From JAJRXR01 sp041987545 (GTDB taxonomy: Bacteria > Planctomycetota > Phycisphaerae > Phycisphaerales > UBA1924): 64,000 nucleotides of DNA. Positions 1-8,794 of the stretch are shown piece by piece. How positions within the stretch are numbered: position 1 is the stretch's first letter; every line of letters starts with the position of its first letter. The notes beneath the pieces are model-generated. The model was not told where the DNA came from, searched no databases, and worked only from the letters and a program-made list of their open reading frames with translations. Made by a program: the position numbers and the translations under genes. The DNA is taken from the NCBI GenBank assembly GCA_041987545.1, contig JBHIWH010000009.1, positions 1-64,000 of the forward strand, given 5' to 3'.

Positions 1-1535
1 TCGCGGCGGGCAAGGCGGCGCTGGTGCTGGTGCCGGAGATCTCGCTGACGCCCCAGACGGCGGGGCGGTTCATCGACCGGTTCGCGGGGCGCGGGGTGGC
101 GGTGCTGCACTCGGGGCTGACGGCGGCGAGCCGGCACAAGCAGTGGGCGGCGGCGGCGTCGGGTGACGCCCGGGTGGTCGTGGGCGTGCGGTCGGCGGTG
201 TTCGCGCCGGTGCGTGATCTGGGCGTGATCATCGTGGACGAGGAGCACGACTCGTCGTACAAGCAGGACCAGGCGCCGCGGTACCACGCGCGGGACGTGG
301 CGGTGAAGCGCGGGCAGATCGAGGGGTGTCCGGTCGTGCTCGGGTCGGCGACGCCGTCGCTGGAGAGCTGGCGGAACGCGTGGGCGGGGCGGTACCGGCT
401 GTGGGAGCTGGTCGAGCGGGTCGGGGGAGGGGCGCTGCCGCGGGTGCGGATCGTCGATCTGAACGCGGAGCGGCGGGCGCGGCGGAAGATGGAGGGGCGG
501 GACCCGCACGTGCTGGACGCGATCGGGCCGACGCTCGAGGCCGCGATCGAGGGGACGATCAAGGGGGGCGGGCAGGTGATCCTGCTGCAGAACCGGCGCG
601 GGTACGCGGGGTACGTCGCGTGCCCAGACGCGAACTGCGGCTGGAGGCTGGAGTGTGCCGAGTGCGACGCGACGATGGTCGTGCACCGGGCGGGGGCGCG
701 GAAGGGGTACGTGCGGTGCCACCATTGTCTTGCGCAGCAGCTGCGGCCCGAGCGGTGCCCGGCGTGCGGCAAGGGCCTGATCGACCTGAGCGTGGGCACG
801 CAGCGCGTCGAGGAGGAGCTGGAGCGGCGGTTCGGGACGACGCTCGGGCTCATCGCGGGCGAGACGATGGAGCGGGTGGACTCGGACACGATGGGAAACG
901 CCCGTGCGTACTTCGACGTGCTCGAGCGGTTCGGCAAGGGGGAGCTGCGGCTGCTGCTGGGCACGCAGATGATCGCCAAGGGGCTCGACTACCCGGGCGT
1001 GCGGCTGGTGGGCGTGATCAACGCGGACACGGCGCTCGGGCTGGCGGATTTTCGCGCGGGGGAGCGGACGTTCCAGCTCGTGTCGCAGGTGGCGGGGCGG
1101 GCCGGTCGGGGGACCGAGCCGGGGGCGGTGGTCGTGCAGACGTTCGCGCCCGACGAGCCGGCGGTGCGGTTCGCCGCGAACCACGACGCGGTGGGCTTCG
1201 CGCGGCAGGAGCTGGAGATCCGCGAGCAATCCGGGCTGCCGCCGGCGACGCGGATGGCGCGGGTGGTCGTGCGCGACGAGGACCTGGACAAGGCGACGGA
1301 GCTGGCGGCGAAGCTCGCGGAGGCGTTGCGGTCGGCGGCGGGCGGGGGCGTGCGGGTGGACGGGCCGTGGCCATGCCCGATTGCCAGGGTCGCGGGGCGG
1401 CACCGGATCGGGATCGACGTGGTGGCGCCGGACGCGGGGCGGCTGCGGCGGACGCTGGCGGCGGCGCGGGAGGCCGGGCTGCTGACGAGCGATCGGCAGG
1501 TCGCGGTGGACGTGGACCCGGTGGCGTTGTTGTAA
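1..1535 (+). CDS. priA: Primosomal helicase PriA (5' end outside window)
   Basis: PriA is an SF2 3'-5' DNA helicase that reloads the replisome at stalled forks. The frame is open from the first bases, and the first visible residues (KAALVLVPEISLTPQ) are the stretch that follows Walker A, so the DNA-binding N-terminus and Walker A lie upstream of the window. Visible are the DEEH box (bases 237-248), a zinc-binding insertion with paired cysteines between about 620 and 775 (CxxCxAT, CxxC, CPxCG), and the helicase motifs GTQMIAKGLDYP and QVAGRAGRG. The frame ends in TAA at 1533. The match to the family is very strong. No oddity is seen apart from the truncation by the window edge. Confidence 0.96.
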   Translation, partial: AAGKAALVLVPEISLTPQTAGRFIDRFAGRGVAVLHSGLTAASRHKQWAAAASGDARVVVGVRSAVFAPVRDLGVIIVDEEHDSSYKQDQAPRYHARDVAVKRGQIEGCPVVLGSATPSLESWRNAWAGRYRLWELVERVGGGALPRVRIVDLNAERRARRKMEGRDPHVLDAIGPTLEAAIEGTIKGGGQVILLQNRRGYAGYVACPDANCGWRLECAECDATMVVHRAGARKGYVRCHHCLAQQLRPERCPACGKGLIDLSVGTQRVEEELERRFGTTLGLIAGETMERVDSDTMGNARAYFDVLERFGKGELRLLLGTQMIAKGLDYPGVRLVGVINADTALGLADFRAGERTFQLVSQVAGRAGRGTEPGAVVVQTFAPDEPAVRFAANHDAVGFARQELEIREQSGLPPATRMARVVVRDEDLDKATELAAKLAEALRSAAGGGVRVDGPWPCPIARVAGRHRIGIDVVAPDAGRLRRTLAAAREAGLLTSDRQVAVDVDPVALL

Positions 1536-1560
1536 GCATGAGGGCGCGGCGGGGCAACGC

Positions 1561-1589
1561 GGGTGGGCTGGAAGCCCACCCCTCCGAGA
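1561..1589 (+). repeat. Palindromic intergenic element, copy 1
   Basis: A perfect 9-bp stem GGGTGGGCT / AGCCCACCC encloses the loop GGA and is followed by CTCCGAGA. Copies at 35608 and 37615 keep the loop context CTGGAAG and the 3' flank, while the outer stem bases differ and still pair. It lies between priA and murD. Confidence 0.75.
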
Positions 1590-1602
1590 ACCGGGGGGGA
1601 GG

Positions 1603-1608
1603 TAGGAT
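1603..1608 (+). promoter_or_regulatory. Putative -10 box of murD (leaderless)
   Basis: TAGGAT ends 6 nt before the murD ATG, so transcription would begin at the start codon. No well-spaced Shine-Dalgarno sequence is present. See the leaderless finding. Confidence 0.5.
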
Positions 1609-1614
1609 GCGCCG

Positions 1615-2955
1615 ATGGGCGAGTTCGACGGTCAACGCGTCGTCGTGATGGGGCTGGGCCGGTTCGGCGGCGGGCTGGGCGTGGCGCGGTGGCTGTCGGC
1701 CCAGGGCGCCGACGTGCTGGTGACGGACCGGGAGCCGGAGGCCAGGCTGCACGAGTCGGTGCGGGGGCTGCGGGGCCTGGTGGACGCGGGTCGGGTGGAG
1801 CTGCGGCTGGGCGAGCACAACGTCAGCGACTTCACGACGTGCGACGTGGTCGTCGTCAACCCGGGCGTGGCGACGCCCTGGGACAACCGGTTCGTGCGCG
1901 CCGGCGAGGCGAGCGGGGCGCGGGTGACGACGGAGATCGCGCTCTTGTGCGAGCGGCTGGGCCGTCGGGAGCGGGTCATCGGCGTGACCGGGACGAGCGG
2001 GAAGAGCACGACGGCGTCGATGATCCATCACGGGCTGGGGGCGATGGGCGTCCGCTCGCGGTTTGGCGGGAACATCGGCGGGTCGATGCTGGAGACGCTG
2101 GGCGAGATCAAGGGCGACGAGTGGGTCGTGCTGGAGCTGTCGAGCGCGATGCTGCACTGGCTGGGTCGCGAGGCGTCGTGGCAGGGGGCGGGCGTGGCGG
2201 TCGTGACGAACTTCGCGCCCAACCACATCGACTGGCACGGGTCGGTCGAGCACTACCAGGAGTCCAAGCGGCGTCTGCTCGACGCGCAGCGGGCCGGCGA
2301 CCGGGCGGTGCTGGGCCCGGGCGTGCACGGGTGGGCGAGCCGCGGCGGCGTGGAGCGGATCGAGATCGACGCGGGCGAGGGGGTCGGCGGGTGCGCGGTG
2401 CCCGGGGCGCACAACGCGCTGAACGCGGAAGTGGCGGCGCGGGCGATCGGGGCGGCGCTGGGTCGCGGGCGCGTCGCGGCGGCGCGGGACGCGGTCCGCT
2501 CGTTCCCGGGGCTCCCCCACCGCCTCCAGCTGGTGCACGACGTGGCGGGCGTGCGGGCGTACGACGACTCGAAGTCCACGACGCCGGCGGCGACGCTGCT
2601 GGCGGTCGAGGCGGTCGCGGGGACGCTCGAGAAGGGCGAGGCGGGCGTGCACCTGATCGCGGGCGGGTACGACAAGGGCGTGGACCTGTCTGCGATCGCG
2701 GCGCTGGGCGAGACCGTGGGCGGGCTGTACGCGATCGGGGAGACGGCGAGCTCGCTGGTCGGGGGCGCTCGGGCGATCTCGTGCGGGACGCTGGAGCGGG
2801 CGGTGGGCGAGGCGATGTCGCGGGCCGGCGAGGGCGAGGCGGTGCTTCTGAGCCCGGGGTGCGCGTCGTGGGATCAGTTCGAGAACTTCGAGCAGCGCGG
2901 CAGGCGTTTCGCGGACCTGGTCCGCGAGGCGGGCGGGCGGAGGCGGTCGGCGTGA
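1615..2955 (+). CDS. murD: UDP-N-acetylmuramoylalanine--D-glutamate ligase
   Basis: MurD adds D-glutamate to UDP-MurNAc-L-Ala in the cytoplasm during peptidoglycan precursor synthesis. The 446-residue protein has the family's usual length and order. It has an N-terminal Rossmann domain with VVMGLGRFGGG, the ATP loop GVTGTSGKSTT at about residues 123-133, an NHIDWHGS motif, and the C-terminal LLSPGCASWDQFENF signature. The serine in TGTSGKST replaces the usual Asn or Gly. The ATG was chosen because it follows a TAGGAT hexamer by 6 nt and begins the first conserved strand. The stop codon overlaps the next gene's GTG. A dedicated cell-wall enzyme fits a planctomycete that makes peptidoglycan. 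Confidence 0.95.
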   Translation: MGEFDGQRVVVMGLGRFGGGLGVARWLSAQGADVLVTDREPEARLHESVRGLRGLVDAGRVELRLGEHNVSDFTTCDVVVVNPGVATPWDNRFVRAGEASGARVTTEIALLCERLGRRERVIGVTGTSGKSTTASMIHHGLGAMGVRSRFGGNIGGSMLETLGEIKGDEWVVLELSSAMLHWLGREASWQGAGVAVVTNFAPNHIDWHGSVEHYQESKRRLLDAQRAGDRAVLGPGVHGWASRGGVERIEIDAGEGVGGCAVPGAHNALNAEVAARAIGAALGRGRVAAARDAVRSFPGLPHRLQLVHDVAGVRAYDDSKSTTPAATLLAVEAVAGTLEKGEAGVHLIAGGYDKGVDLSAIAALGETVGGLYAIGETASSLVGGARAISCGTLERAVGEAMSRAGEGEAVLLSPGCASWDQFENFEQRGRRFADLVREAGGRRRSA

Positions 2956-3779
2956 GCAGGATGGCGATGGTCGTCGGGGCGGCGCTGGTCGTCGCGGGGT
3001 GCTCGGCGCCGCCGGCGCGCGACGACGGGCACGGGGACGAGTCGGTCGTTGCAGCCGCGCCGGAGGCGCCGGCGGAGGTCGAGGGCGGCGGGCGTGACGA
3101 CGAGACCGGGGGCGGGCGCGGGCTGGTGGACATGTTCCCGTTCGTGCGTGTGGACGCGGGGGCTGGGGTCGTGGAGTTCGACGGGTTCGTGCCCATCGAC
3201 TGCCATGACGAGGAGACGCCGGACGTCTACCTGGAGCTGGTCGCGTGCACGAAGGGGACGCGCGAGCACGAGTCGCTGGTGGTGACGGAGGCAAAGCCCT
3301 CGCACGTGCACGCGGCGCTGCTGCTGGCGGGGTTCGAGGCGGGGCGGGCCGGCGGGCTCGGGGGGCGGTCGCGGGACGGGGCGCGGGTGGAGGCGTCGGC
3401 GCCGACAGGGGACCCGGTGCGGGTGGTCGTGGTGTACGAGGACGGGTCGGGCGGGCCGGTCGAGGTGGACGTCGCCGAGATGATCGTGCACGCCGAGACG
3501 GGCGAGGGGCTGGAGACCGAGGGCTGGGTGTTCGGGGGCTCGGCGTTCGTCGAGTACCGCGGGCAGGAGTTCTACGACGCGGACGGGACGGGGCTGCTGA
3601 TCGGGCTGGCGACGTTCGGGGCGCCGCACCTGGACGGGCCGACGTTCGGGGGCGAGACGATCGGGCTGGCGGAGGTGTTCAGCCCGGAGGCGGCGGTCGC
3701 GGAGCCGGTGTGGGTCGCGGACGCGGCGCGCGTGCCGGCGTACCGGACGCCGGTGGTCGTGCGGCTGAGCAGGCCGTAG
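2952..3779 (+). CDS. YdjY-domain-like lipoprotein
   Basis: A predicted lipoprotein of 275 residues. The N-terminus runs through a short hydrophobic stretch to the lipobox VAGC. An acidic low-complexity linker follows, and then a globular domain beginning near FPFVRVDAGAGVVEF that contains the VVTEAKPSHVHAALLLAG stretch typical of YdjY-type proteins in planctomycetes. No enzymatic role is established for this domain. The start is the GTG overlapping the murD stop (GTGA), which implies translational coupling; an ATG three codons later is an alternative. It ends convergently with the HtrA-like gene, 27 bp away. Function unknown; the family assignment is from motif memory. Confidence 0.8.
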   Translation: MSRMAMVVGAALVVAGCSAPPARDDGHGDESVVAAAPEAPAEVEGGGRDDETGGGRGLVDMFPFVRVDAGAGVVEFDGFVPIDCHDEETPDVYLELVACTKGTREHESLVVTEAKPSHVHAALLLAGFEAGRAGGLGGRSRDGARVEASAPTGDPVRVVVVYEDGSGGPVEVDVAEMIVHAETGEGLETEGWVFGGSAFVEYRGQEFYDADGTGLLIGLATFGAPHLDGPTFGGETIGLAEVFSPEAAVAEPVWVADAARVPAYRTPVVVRLSRP

Positions 3780-3806
3780 TTGGTCTATCGCGCGGCGACC
3801 GGAAGC

Positions 3807-5252
3807 TCAGGGCGAGAGGCGGAACGAGATGTCGCGCGGGGCGTCCTCGTCGGGGGCCTCGACGGTGAGCGTCGTGCGGCGGCCGAGCATCGTGTTCTCG
3901 CGGACGATGGCGAGGTAGAAGTCGTTGAGTGACTCGACGGGGTCGCCGTTGACGGCGGTGATGCGCATGTTGGCGCGGAGGCCGATGTCTTCGGCGAGGG
4001 TGTCATCGAAGACGCGGGTGATGTAGGGGGCGGCCGAGCCGCCGAAGCGGCTGCGGGTCGCGCCGATGATGGCGCCGAGCTGGTTCTGGATGGGGCGTGC
4101 GACGCGCTGGGCGAGGACGATGTCGGGCATCTGCCCCAGCGTGACGGCGAGGGTGCGTGGGGCGTCGTCGCCCGGGGTGTAGACGGTCATGGGGATCTCG
4201 GCGCCCGGGGCCGAGACGCTCACCAGGGCGGAGAGGATCTCGGAGTCGGTGATGGGCTGGCCGAGGATCTCGGTGATGACGTCACCCTCGCGGAGGCCGG
4301 CGTTGTCGGCGGGTCCGTCGTCCACGACGTTGGTGACGCGGAGGCCCCGGATGAAGTCGGCGCCTGAGTTGAGGCGTTCGATGCCGCCGAAGGCGTTGAA
4401 GGAGACGCCGAGGAAGCCGCGGGAGACCTCGCCCTTGGCGATGAGCTGCTCGGCGACGAACTCGACGGCGGCGATGGGGATGGCGAAGGAGATGCCGGCC
4501 GAGTCGCCCGACTCGGCGGGGGCGCCGGTGGTGTCGCGACCGGTGGCGATGGCGACGTTCATGCCGACGACCTCGCCGCGGATGTTGACCAGGGGCCCGC
4601 CGGAGTTGCCGGGGTTCACGGCGGCGTCGGTCTGGATGTAGTTGGTATAGCCGGCGAGGGTGTTGGTGACGCCGACGGGGGCGCGGCCGAGCGCGGAGAT
4701 GACGCCCTCGGACATGGAGAACTTGAAGCCGAAGGGCGAGCCGAAGGCGAAGACGCGCTCGCCCTGACGGGGGGGCTGGGTCGGGGAGGCGCGGCGGAGG
4801 GGGAAGACGGCGCCGTCGGACTTGACGTCGAGGACGGCGACGTCGGTGTAGGGGTCGGCGCCGACGAGTGTGGCGGCGGCGACGCGGCCGTCGGCGAACT
4901 CGATGGCGAAGTTGTCGCCCACGCCGCGGACGACGTGCGCGTTGGTGACGACGTGGCCCTGCTCGTCGTAGACCCAACCGGCGCCGGAGACGCCCGAGCG
5001 GGGGAAGCCGCGGGCGCCGGCGGGCGGGGTGATGTGGACGACCGAGGGGCGGACGGAGTCGGCGACGGCGGAGACGGCCCGGTCGATGCGGGCCAGGATG
5101 TCGTCGTCGTCGATGGTCTGGCGGGCGAGGCGGATCTCGGCGGTGGTCTGGGCGTCGGCGAGGCGGAGGAAGAGTGCGGGCGCGGCTAGCAGGGCGACGG
5201 CGCAGGTGATCAGCACGACGATCGCGGGCCCGTAAGCAACGAATCGGCGCAT
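3807..5252 (-). CDS. HtrA/DegP-like serine protease with two PDZ domains
   Basis: An envelope serine protease for protein quality control. An N-terminal hydrophobic segment (about residues 8-32) anchors or exports the 481-residue protein. The trypsin-like domain shows the triad His106 (VVTNAH), Asp137 (YTDVAVL) and Ser217 (GNSGGPL). Two PDZ domains follow, at about residues 270-375 and 385-480, the first opening with RGFLGVSF. The ATG at 5252 is fixed by a strong AAGGAGGG Shine-Dalgarno 6 nt upstream, one of the best in the window. The gene lies 50 bp downstream of panB on the same strand. The family is certain; the choice among DegP, DegQ and DegS roles is not. Confidence 0.92.
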   Translation of the reverse strand: MRRFVAYGPAIVVLITCAVALLAAPALFLRLADAQTTAEIRLARQTIDDDDILARIDRAVSAVADSVRPSVVHITPPAGARGFPRSGVSGAGWVYDEQGHVVTNAHVVRGVGDNFAIEFADGRVAAATLVGADPYTDVAVLDVKSDGAVFPLRRASPTQPPRQGERVFAFGSPFGFKFSMSEGVISALGRAPVGVTNTLAGYTNYIQTDAAVNPGNSGGPLVNIRGEVVGMNVAIATGRDTTGAPAESGDSAGISFAIPIAAVEFVAEQLIAKGEVSRGFLGVSFNAFGGIERLNSGADFIRGLRVTNVVDDGPADNAGLREGDVITEILGQPITDSEILSALVSVSAPGAEIPMTVYTPGDDAPRTLAVTLGQMPDIVLAQRVARPIQNQLGAIIGATRSRFGGSAAPYITRVFDDTLAEDIGLRANMRITAVNGDPVESLNDFYLAIVRENTMLGRRTTLTVEAPDEDAPRDISFRLSP

Positions 5253-5302
5253 GGGTTCCCTCCTTGGGACGCGGGTCGGGTCTGGACGCGCGTGGGTCGG
5301 TG

Positions 5303-6241
5303 TCAGGCGCCGGCGTGCCTCGGTCGCCGGCCCTGTCCGGGGGTCTGTTCGTGGCCGGGGCGGGCCAGTTTCGCGGCCTCGCCCTCGCGCATGGTGTAAG
5401 CCTGCCCCCCGATCTGCCTCACCGCCACCCGCTGGACCCAGGTCCGGGCCGCCTCGACGATATCCGGACCCATCCGGGCGACCGGGTCGGCGAAACGGGG
5501 CGGCTGGTCGGTCAGGCCCAGGAGGTCCTGGATGACCAGGATCTGGGCGTGGCAGGCGGGTCCGGCGCCGATGCCGATGACGGGGATGGTCGTGCGGGCG
5601 ACGAGGGCCTCGGTGACTTCCGGGGGGACGGCCTCGACGAGGAGCATGACGGCGCCGGCGCGCTCGAGGGCGACGGCGTCCTCGATCAGGCGCTGGGCGT
5701 CGTCGGCGGTGCGGCCGCCCGCGACGTAGGCGCCTTTGAGGGAGACCCGCTGGGGGAGCAGGCCCACGTGGGCGCAGACGGCGATGCCGGCGCGGGTCAT
5801 CTTGTGAACCAGGGGCGCCATCGAGGCGTCCGCCTCGACCTTGACGATGTCGGCCAGGCCCTCGGTCATGAAGCGGCCGGCGTTGCGGATCGCCGACTCG
5901 TCCGAGGCGTGGACCGAGAGGAAGGGCAGGTCGGCCATGACGACGGTCCGCGGGGCGCCGCGCTTGACGGCGGCGGTCAGGGCGACGGCGACGTCCAGGG
6001 GCATGTCGATGGTGCGGTCGTAGCCGAGGATGACCTGGGCGGCCGAGTCGCCCACGAGCAGGAGGTGGACCCCGGCGCGCTCGAGCCACCTGGCGGTGGT
6101 GGCGTCGTAGGCGGTCAGGCAGGCGAAGGGCTCGCCGCGGGCGGCCATCCGCGTCAGCGTGCGGAGCGTGACGGGGGCCGGGGCGGGCTCGGCGCTGGCG
6201 GCGTCGCCCGCCGACGTGCTCGGTCTGGGACGCTCGTACAC
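5303..6241 (-). CDS. panB: 3-methyl-2-oxobutanoate hydroxymethyltransferase
   Basis: PanB transfers a hydroxymethyl group from methylene-tetrahydrofolate to alpha-ketoisovalerate, the first committed step of pantothenate synthesis. The 312-residue TIM barrel shows the metal-binding LLLVGDSAAQVILGYD motif, VKVEAD, the AHVGLLPQ motif, the catalytic-glutamate region MLLVEAVP and IGIGAGPACHAQILV. The N-terminus has about 25 extra Pro/Ala-rich residues and the C-terminus a basic tail of about 20. The start is GTG with no Shine-Dalgarno sequence; TATACT ends exactly 6 nt upstream, which suggests a leaderless message. It is divergent from the PQQ-type dehydrogenase. Confidence 0.94.
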   Translation of the reverse strand: MYERPRPSTSAGDAASAEPAPAPVTLRTLTRMAARGEPFACLTAYDATTARWLERAGVHLLLVGDSAAQVILGYDRTIDMPLDVAVALTAAVKRGAPRTVVMADLPFLSVHASDESAIRNAGRFMTEGLADIVKVEADASMAPLVHKMTRAGIAVCAHVGLLPQRVSLKGAYVAGGRTADDAQRLIEDAVALERAGAVMLLVEAVPPEVTEALVARTTIPVIGIGAGPACHAQILVIQDLLGLTDQPPRFADPVARMGPDIVEAARTWVQRVAVRQIGGQAYTMREGEAAKLARPGHEQTPGQGRRPRHAGA

Positions 6242-6247
6242 GGCACA

Positions 6248-6253
6248 AGTATA
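6248..6253 (-). promoter_or_regulatory. Putative -10 box of panB (leaderless)
   Basis: On the minus strand TATACT ends 6 nt before the panB GTG. It is the closest match to TATAAT among the leaderless candidates. A good -35 hexamer is not evident. Confidence 0.55.
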
Positions 6254-6316
6254 GCGGCGGCGGGCGGGGCCCTATTCCCGGGGCAGGCGGGCGTCACCCC
6301 CCCGGGCGGGGTGGTG

Positions 6317-6322
6317 TACGCT
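6317..6322 (+). promoter_or_regulatory. Putative -10 box of the PQQ-type dehydrogenase gene (leaderless)
   Basis: TACGCT ends 6 nt before the ATG at 6329. It is divergent from the panB box, 63 bp away. Confidence 0.45.
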
Positions 6323-6328
6323 TGGCGC

Positions 6329-7534
6329 ATGAGCATGAGAATCACACTCGCGGCGGGTCTCGGCGCCCTGGTTGGTCTCTCCTCCCTGGCCTGTGCGCAG
6401 CGGGCCGAGGCGTGGATCGAGGAGGGGCTGGATCGCCCGGTGGACTTTGTCGCCGACCCGACCGACGCCGAGCGGTTCTACGTCGTGGAGCAGTCCGGGC
6501 AGGTGCGGGTGATCGAGGGGGGCGAGCTGCTCGAGGAGCCGTTCTTCGAGGTGGACCGGTCGGACTTCGCGACGGACAACTGGGAGCAGGGGCTGCTGGG
6601 GATCGCGCTGGACCCGGGGTTCGCGGAGAACAAGCGGTTCTACCTGAACTACTCGGGGCGAGACGGGCGGACAATCGTGTCGCGGTTCACGGCCGAGTCG
6701 TCCCACCACGCGCCCGAGTCGAGCGAGGAGGTGATCCTCGAGGTCGCCCAGCCGTGGGGGAACCACAACGGCGGGTGCATGCGGTTCGGGCCCGACGGGA
6801 TGCTGTACATCGGGATGGGCGACGGGGGCTCGGCCAACGACCCGCGGGGCGCGGGCCAGGACCTGGGCACGCACCTGGGCAAGCTGCTGCGCATCGACGT
6901 GACGGGCGAGCCCGACGAGGGTCTGGCGTACGCGGTGCCCGACGACAATCCGTTCGTGGACCTGGACGACGCGAAGCCGGAGATCTGGGCGTACGGGCTG
7001 CGGAACCCGTGGCGGTTCGAGTTCGACTCGCGGGGGCGGATGTGGATCGCGGACGTCGGGCAGAACCGGTTCGAGTGGGTGCACGTGCAGAAGGCGGGTT
7101 CGCGGGGCGGGGAGAACTACGGCTGGAACATCATGGAGGGGCAGGGGCGGTTCAAGCCGGGGCGTGCTCGGTTCCAGGACCCGCCGCGGCTGAACAAGGA
7201 GGCGTTCAACGAGCGGGGCGTGCAGTTCCCGGTGTTCGAGTACCGGCACCACCCGGTGGCGTCGATCACGGGCGGGTTCCTGTACGAGGGCGCGTCGATC
7301 GCGCGGCTCAAGAACCGGTACCTGGTGGCGGACTTCATGAGCGGGCGGGTCTGGAGCTTCCGGCTGGGCGACGACTGGGAGGCCGAGGACATCGTCGAGC
7401 ACACGGACTCGTTCGCGCAGACGTTCGGCGGGCGCGGGGCGGACCTGGCGATCTCGAGCTTCGGGCGTGACCTGGACGGGGAGTTGTACATCCTGGACCA
7501 CAAGGCGGGGCGGGTGCTCAAGATCGTGGAGTGA
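6329..7534 (+). CDS. PQQ-dependent sugar dehydrogenase family protein, secreted
   Basis: A six-bladed beta-propeller of the soluble aldose/sorbosone dehydrogenase (YliI-like) family, 401 residues. A signal peptide (about residues 1-24) ends at LACAQRAEA. Characteristic motifs are GLLGIALDPGF, the NHNGG site with GPDGMLYIGMGDGG, YGLRNPWRFEFD and GENYGWNIMEG. Family members oxidise aldoses in the periplasm using pyrroloquinoline quinone. PQQ binding is inferred from the family and the substrate cannot be read from sequence. The ATG follows TACGCT by 6 nt with no Shine-Dalgarno sequence. The stop overlaps the ATG of the next gene by one base (TGATG). Confidence 0.88.
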   Translation: MSMRITLAAGLGALVGLSSLACAQRAEAWIEEGLDRPVDFVADPTDAERFYVVEQSGQVRVIEGGELLEEPFFEVDRSDFATDNWEQGLLGIALDPGFAENKRFYLNYSGRDGRTIVSRFTAESSHHAPESSEEVILEVAQPWGNHNGGCMRFGPDGMLYIGMGDGGSANDPRGAGQDLGTHLGKLLRIDVTGEPDEGLAYAVPDDNPFVDLDDAKPEIWAYGLRNPWRFEFDSRGRMWIADVGQNRFEWVHVQKAGSRGGENYGWNIMEGQGRFKPGRARFQDPPRLNKEAFNERGVQFPVFEYRHHPVASITGGFLYEGASIARLKNRYLVADFMSGRVWSFRLGDDWEAEDIVEHTDSFAQTFGGRGADLAISSFGRDLDGELYILDHKAGRVLKIVE

Positions 7535-7929
7535 TGCCCTGGACGCGGGGTGAACTCCTGCGTGCGCTGGCGTGGTACGAGCGTCAGTCGGCCGATCGGT
7601 TGCGGGCGCTCGTGCTCTGGACTGTGGTCGGCGCCGTCGGTGGAGGCGTCGTGATCGTCGTCCTTGATCTACTACAAGGGACACTCCCGCCACTCGCCGT
7701 GGGGCTCATGGCTGTCCCCGTTGTCGTGAGTGCGTGCGGGGCCGGCTCGGCGGTCTGGCGGTCTGCTGTTTGGGATCTCAGACGGAATCGCGCGTTGAAG
7801 GGGCGATGTCCGTGGTGCGGCTACGCGCTCGGCGAGTCGCTCGAGGCGATCTGCCCGGAGTGCGGTCGTCGGCTGTCGCCCGCCTTGGATGACGCCGAGG
7901 ATGAGAAGTCGGGCGGCGATGGGCCATGA
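7534..7929 (+). CDS. Membrane protein with C-terminal zinc ribbon
   Basis: An uncharacterised 131-residue protein. It has two hydrophobic segments at about residues 27-47 and 52-72. They are followed by a basic loop and a zinc ribbon of the form CPWCGY...CPECG, then an acidic tail. Such ribbons at the end of small membrane proteins are frequent in planctomycetes, and their partner is not known. The start is the ATG overlapping the preceding TGA (TGATG), so translation is probably coupled to the sugar dehydrogenase. No function is claimed. The same ribbon type ends the transporter at 54129-55655. Confidence 0.75.
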   Translation: MPWTRGELLRALAWYERQSADRLRALVLWTVVGAVGGGVVIVVLDLLQGTLPPLAVGLMAVPVVVSACGAGSAVWRSAVWDLRRNRALKGRCPWCGYALGESLEAICPECGRRLSPALDDAEDEKSGGDGP

Positions 7930-8086
7930 TCCGGAACCCGCTCCCGCACGCGGCGTATAGCCGCCCACGCCGGTCGCTCGATCGGCCTGTCGGCTGGACC
8001 CGGAACCGGGTCGCCCACGCCGACGGGGCTCGGGCGCGAGGGGACGGTCCGCCGGCGGGGTCGTATCAACATCCGAGGAGGTCTCG

Positions 8087-8755
8087 ATGACACGGACACT
8101 TGTCTGCGCGTCTGCGCTGGTCGCGTGCGGGTCGGCTTGCCTGGGCGGGGGCGGCGTTTCGATCGGGTTCGAGTCGTACCCGCCGGGCTCGCTGATGGCG
8201 TCGTACACCGAGCGGGGCGTGCTGTTCACGCCCCTGGGCCCGGCGGGGCTGATGAGCGCGACGGTGCACCCGACCGAGGGCGTGGCGGTCTTCGACGCGT
8301 CGGCGGACGTGGACGCGTTCCTGCGGGCGGAGCTGCCCGAGGAGGCGTCGTCGGTGACGGTGTCTTTCGCGGCGACGGTCAACGCGGTCGTGATCGTGGA
8401 CGCGTTCGACGAGGACGGGTTCGAGGTCGCGTCGGAGGCCGAGTTCGGCGGGGCGACGGCGTTCGAGATCGTTCTCGTGACGGTCGAGGGCGAGGGGATC
8501 ACGAGTGTTGAGTTCGGCGGGGTGGGCGAGGGGGCGTCCTCGACGCCGACGTTCGTCTACACGCCCTCGACGCCGGCGTGCAACGCGGCGGACCTGTCGC
8601 CGCCGCGGGGCGTGCTGGACTTCTCGGATGCGCTGGTGTTCCTGGGCGCGTTCGGGTCGGGCGGGGCCGAGGCGGACCTGGCCGAGCCGCTGGGCGTGCT
8701 GGATTTCTCTGACGCGCTGGCGTTCCTGACGGCGTTCGGGGACGGGTGCCCCTGA
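8087..8755 (+). CDS. Secreted protein with GC-type dockerin-like C-terminus
   Basis: A 222-residue secreted protein. It has a signal peptide of about 20 residues, a beta-rich domain beginning IGFESYPPGSLMASY, and a C-terminus with two tandem modules (GVLDFSDALVFLGAFG and GVLDFSDALAFLTAFG) ending in GCP. The beta domain resembles those found in many PEP-CTERM and dockerin-tailed proteins. The tail is the dockerin-like module of Phycisphaerales; here it probably directs attachment or sorting outside the cell (inference). A clear GAGGAGG Shine-Dalgarno precedes the ATG. The 157-bp spacer upstream holds a small GACCCGG/CCGGGTC hairpin near 8000 and a TATCAA hexamer near 8070, but no gene. Confidence 0.82.
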   Translation: MTRTLVCASALVACGSACLGGGGVSIGFESYPPGSLMASYTERGVLFTPLGPAGLMSATVHPTEGVAVFDASADVDAFLRAELPEEASSVTVSFAATVNAVVIVDAFDEDGFEVASEAEFGGATAFEIVLVTVEGEGITSVEFGGVGEGASSTPTFVYTPSTPACNAADLSPPRGVLDFSDALVFLGAFGSGGAEADLAEPLGVLDFSDALAFLTAFGDGCP

Positions 8756-8794
8756 CCCTGGCGCTGGGGGCGCGCGTCGGGCGAAGAATGCGGC